Assembly (NCBI GenBank): GCA_902762955.1
Contig: CACWQH010000014.1
Span: forward strand, 1-62,400
Direction of reading: 5' to 3'
From: an uncultured Lachnospiraceae bacterium
GTDB lineage: Bacteria > Bacillota > Clostridia > Lachnospirales > Lachnospiraceae
DNA length: 62,400 nucleotides
Shown here: positions 62,213 through 62,400 of the stretch, in pieces
Position numbering within the stretch: position 1 is the stretch's first letter
How the letters are laid out: each line of letters starts with the position of its first letter
The notes under the pieces: model-generated
Database searches by the model: none
What the model was told of the DNA's origin: nothing
Seen by the model: only the letters and a program-made list of their open reading frames with translations
Made by a program: the position numbers and the translations under genes

Positions 62213-62400
62213 GATATGGGCATGAGCTCTGATACATATCTTTATAATACTATATGTTGAGTGACTTCAAGTTGGGATAAGAAATAAGCAGGTGTATATA
62301 AGTGAATATTATCACGCTTGGGAGCACCCCTTCTCACGCTTGAGAGCACCCTGAAATCATGACGGATTCTCATGCTTGGGAGCACCTTGTGACCACTAGA
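62213..62400. repeat. repeat region at the window's right edge, likely another giant-hairpin arm
   Basis: A diverged dispersed-repeat copy (62213-62239) is followed by ACTTCAAGTTGGGATAAG and AATAAGCAGGTGTATATAAG, nearly the left arm of the 51.4-kb hairpin. Then three direct repeats TCACGCTTGGGAGCACC (62312-62328, 62334-62350, 62370-62386). The right arm is cut off by the window end. Confidence 0.7.

Overview
The window is AT-rich (roughly 60-65%) with strong AGGAGG-type ribosome-binding sites, consensus TTGACA/TATAAT promoters and a gene repertoire (YitT, YgiQ, DUF4317, DUF1653, LanC-like, NhaC, WYL regulators) typical of a gut or rumen Lachnospiraceae (Firmicutes, Clostridia). No rRNA and no ordinary tRNA is present. 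Most of the first 47 kb is on the minus strand.

Layout. 0-6 kb: small metabolic and regulatory genes (CPBP protease, XRE regulator, nucleoside phosphorylase, cysteine hydrolase, GNAT, an ArsR-methyltransferase pair, a GNAT remnant). 6-10.4 kb: a gene-poor graveyard with a BECR-fold nuclease-like gene followed by a structured RNA, a lipoprotein-like surface protein, a frameshifted DUF4238 gene, and several families of direct and inverted repeats that look like old recombination scars. 10.6-15.7 kb: diguanylate cyclase, YitT, GNAT, metallophosphatase, AAA/DUF4143 ATPase. 15.8-20.3 kb: short unrecognised genes, a GNAT gene split by a 57-bp duplication, and an array of four palindromic hairpins. 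20.4-26.5 kb: YgiQ, an EAL phosphodiesterase, CysK, a LanC-like protein. 26.6-37 kb: an accessory island resembling a defence and conflict region: DUF4160/DUF2442-HTH pair, VWA protein, macrodomain protein, decayed RhuM, AbiH, a second BECR-like gene with its own structured RNA, GIY-YIG, WYL regulator and an ADP-ribosylglycohydrolase.

37-44 kb holds a Dlt-like operon with an unusual extra enzyme: AMP-forming ligase, type III PLP decarboxylase-like protein, acyl carrier protein, MBOAT acyltransferase and SGNH protein. This suggests that an amine or amino-acid group is loaded on a carrier and transferred to an extracellular glycan. 44-51 kb holds GH43, a SulP transporter and a four-gene polysaccharide or glycolipid cluster. 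51.7-56.5 kb holds an NhaC antiporter, a repeat-rich membrane protein and an MdoB-like phosphoglycerol transferase.

56.5-62.2 kb is the most striking locus: an RNA repair module. It contains a Ro60-like TROVE/VWA protein, a tRNA-mimicking Y RNA (YrlA-like) whose anticodon arm is replaced by a 60-nt insert, the RNA ligase RtcB, and two divergently transcribed WYL-type regulators. A 78-bp element with one mismatch is placed both before rtcB and before the Y RNA, which implies common control.

Across the window there is also a family of long hairpins with different stems but a conserved apical loop (CTCGCT-n-CGCTCA), and a dispersed repeat around TGTCATGGGCATGAGCCTTG. Neither is explained by the genes.
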